NCBI GenBank assembly: GCA_963756815.1
Contig: CAVWPR010000011.1
Coordinates: 8,462 to 72,461, forward strand
Reading direction: 5' to 3'
DNA length: 64,000 bases
Origin: JAENVU01 sp963756815
Lineage (GTDB): Bacteria > Actinomycetota > Acidimicrobiia > IMCC26256 > JAENVU01
Positions within the stretch are counted from its first letter, which is position 1, and every line of letters starts with the position of its first letter. The notes under the pieces were generated by a model. That model saw only the letters and a program-made list of their open reading frames with translations. It was not told the DNA's origin and made no database searches. The position numbers were made by a program, and so were the translations under genes. This document shows positions 62,675 to 64,000 of this stretch, one piece after another.

Positions 62675-63949
62675 TGGCGGCGGTAGGCGATCGCGCAGGG
62701 GTGCTCGGGGCGGGCGATGCCGCCGATCTGGGCGCGGCGGGGCTCGCTGACGGGTCCGGTGAGCGCGGCGTCGAACGTCGCCACGAACGAAGTGAGCGCC
62801 GCGACCATCACCGCGAGCGAGAACGGCTGCGCGGGGCACGTGTGCGCGCCGTGGCCGAACGTCGTCACCAGCTCCCGGGCCGCGGGCACACGGTCGGCGC
62901 TTCAGCCGGCGCCGCGACCACCGGTCGGGGTCGTAGCCCGCGAGGTCGGTCCCGGCCGGGCAGTTGGTGAGCGGGAGCAGCGTCGCGATCGTGACGCCCC
63001 GGTCGACCGAGTACCGGTGCTCCTCGTCGGCGACGACGCACGGCCGGACGACCGCGCGCATCATGATCGAGCGCTGGGCGACGCGGATCGACTCCATCGC
63101 GCACCGCTCCGCGAGCTCGGTGTCGCCGGCACGCACCGCGTCGAGGAGCTCGGGTCGCGCCAGCACGTCGACCAGCAGCCAACCGAGCGCGGCGAACAGG
63201 TTCGACATCGACCCGAGGTGCACGAGCACGACGTCGCGCGCGATCCCCCGCGTGCGGTCGGGGGCGTCCGCCCAGGCGTCGACGATGCGCTGGAAGTGGT
63301 CGTCGGGCGGTGCTGGGTCCGCGTCCCGTTGCGCGATCGCGTCGCCGATCATCGCCTCGGCCTCGGCGAGCGCGGCGTACTCGGCGGCCTTGCCACTCGC
63401 ACCGACGGCGGTCATCGCGCCGGGATCCACGAACGCGGCCGCACCGTCGAGCGCGTCGAGCGCGTCGACCAGCCGGTCGAAGGCGGTTCCGGGCGCACCG
63501 CACGGCCCGGCCCACGTCGAGAGGCCGATGCGGTGGCCGAGCCGGCGGGTCAGGTCGAAGACGTCGACCGCACCCGTCGAGCCGAGCTCGTGCCACGTGA
63601 GGTCGACCGCGCCGTCGACGACCGCGCGGTACTGCACGACGTCGTCGCGGGCGAACAGGTCGTGCGGGAAGGTCCGGCGTCCGAGGAACAGCTCGTCGGG
63701 CAGCTTGCGGCGCAGCATCTGCCAGTCGGCGATGCCCTTGCTCGCGTCGGCTTCGTCGAGCCCGTAGAAGGACCGGACGCCCGCGGGCGAGAAGAGGAAG
63801 AGGTAGCCGGTCCCGTCGCCACGCACCACGAACGTGTCGCCGTGCTCGGATCGCGCCGCTGCGAGCACGGCGACCGGATCGTCGATGTCGGCGTCCCACG
63901 GCATCGCGATGTCCGCCACCGGTGGGGTCGGGGTGATCGCGTCCGTCAC
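62671..63949 (-). CDS. Cytochrome P450, one frame break
   Basis: About 425 residues after repair. The heme-binding loop is FGHGAHTCPAQPFSL, with the Cys thiolate ligand, and the K-helix ExxR is in AMESIRVAQRS. The I-helix reads LVHLGSMSNLFAALGWLL: the usual acid-alcohol pair (A/GGxD/ET) is replaced, as in CYP7/CYP8-like and some bacterial enzymes that do not need proton delivery. The frame breaks near 62901; dropping one base in aagcgcc joins RRLK to ADRVPAARELVTTFGHG. The GTG/ATG start is at 63949 (TDAITPTPPVADIAMPWD). Its stop lies inside the shared hairpin. Likely an isomerase or specialised oxidase within the cluster; the reaction is unknown. Confidence 0.85.
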
Positions 63950-63981
63950 GCCCCCGAAGCTAGGTGGCAGACTCCCCGGCC

Positions 63982-64000
63982 ATGACCGAGACCGGGGCCC
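63982..64000 (+). CDS. Start of a gene cut by the window end
   Basis: An ATG at 63982 begins MTETGA and runs off the window. It is divergent from the P450 gene with 32 bases between. Six residues are not enough to identify it; listed only so the boundary is not read as empty. Confidence 0.3.

Noticed and set aside
1..64000. Programmed +1 frameshifting as the cause of the many frame breaks
   Set aside because: Breaks fall in unrelated housekeeping genes without a shared slippery site or stimulatory structure; sequencing insertion error explains them better.

Overview
The window is very GC-rich DNA with dense, mostly co-directional genes, GTG starts and many 4-base stop/start overlaps. It looks like chromosome of a free-living actinobacterium, most likely of the Acidimicrobiia type. 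That placement is inferred from a fused FbiC (F420 pathway), heme A/O synthesis genes, glycolate oxidase, RCC1-repeat and CxGxPKxC-repeat lipoproteins, and a cobalamin riboswitch. No rRNA, tRNA, CRISPR, phage or IS element was seen.

Layout. 1-7017: transaldolase (5' end off the window), a uracil/mismatch DNA glycosylase, 6-phosphogluconolactonase, FbiC, a PfkB sugar/nucleoside kinase and a LOG-family protein. 7029-12198 (minus): a coupled set glcD-glcE-glcF, a 66-residue protein and a photolyase. 12226-18037: an M20 peptidase, a Cys-rich protein, a gamma carbonic anhydrase, then arylamine N-acetyltransferase, secreted esterase, SDR and GroES-like genes. 18123-22656: heme O synthase, a TlpA-type thioredoxin, an ABC-2 exporter and a polyprenyl diphosphate synthase. 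22784-26860: a methyltransferase, an acyl-CoA dehydrogenase and small genes, interrupted by two different tandem-repeat blocks. 26953-39489: repeat lipoproteins, FxsA, RmuC, an amidohydrolase, an SDR/enoyl-CoA hydratase pair, an exonuclease, and two tandem RCC1 lipoprotein genes. 39524-45865: NlpC/P60 peptidase, heme A synthase, CapA, and assorted oxidoreductase and hydrolase genes. 46000-47271: a cobalamin riboswitch in front of an alpha/alpha-toroid lipoprotein. 47713-54476: DUF3303, a GH43-like membrane protein with a small paralogue of its stalk, ApbE, an aquaporin and a surface protein. 54560-64000: a two-cyclase-domain AAA/TPR regulator and a cluster of OYE-type oxidoreductase, TetR, carotenoid oxygenase and P450.

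Reading the genes needs one caution. About thirty frame breaks fall in otherwise conserved genes, and almost every one is restored by removing a single base. I read these as residual insertion errors of the assembly rather than gene decay, and list such genes as CDS with the break position stated.

The most interesting system is the B12 riboswitch plus lipoprotein, a candidate bacterial analogue of intrinsic factor/transcobalamin. Next come the two hairpin-bearing tandem repeats near 23.7 and 25.9 kb, the symmetrical hairpin that carries the stop codons of two convergent genes at 62.6 kb, and the soluble-adenylyl-cyclase-like regulator.
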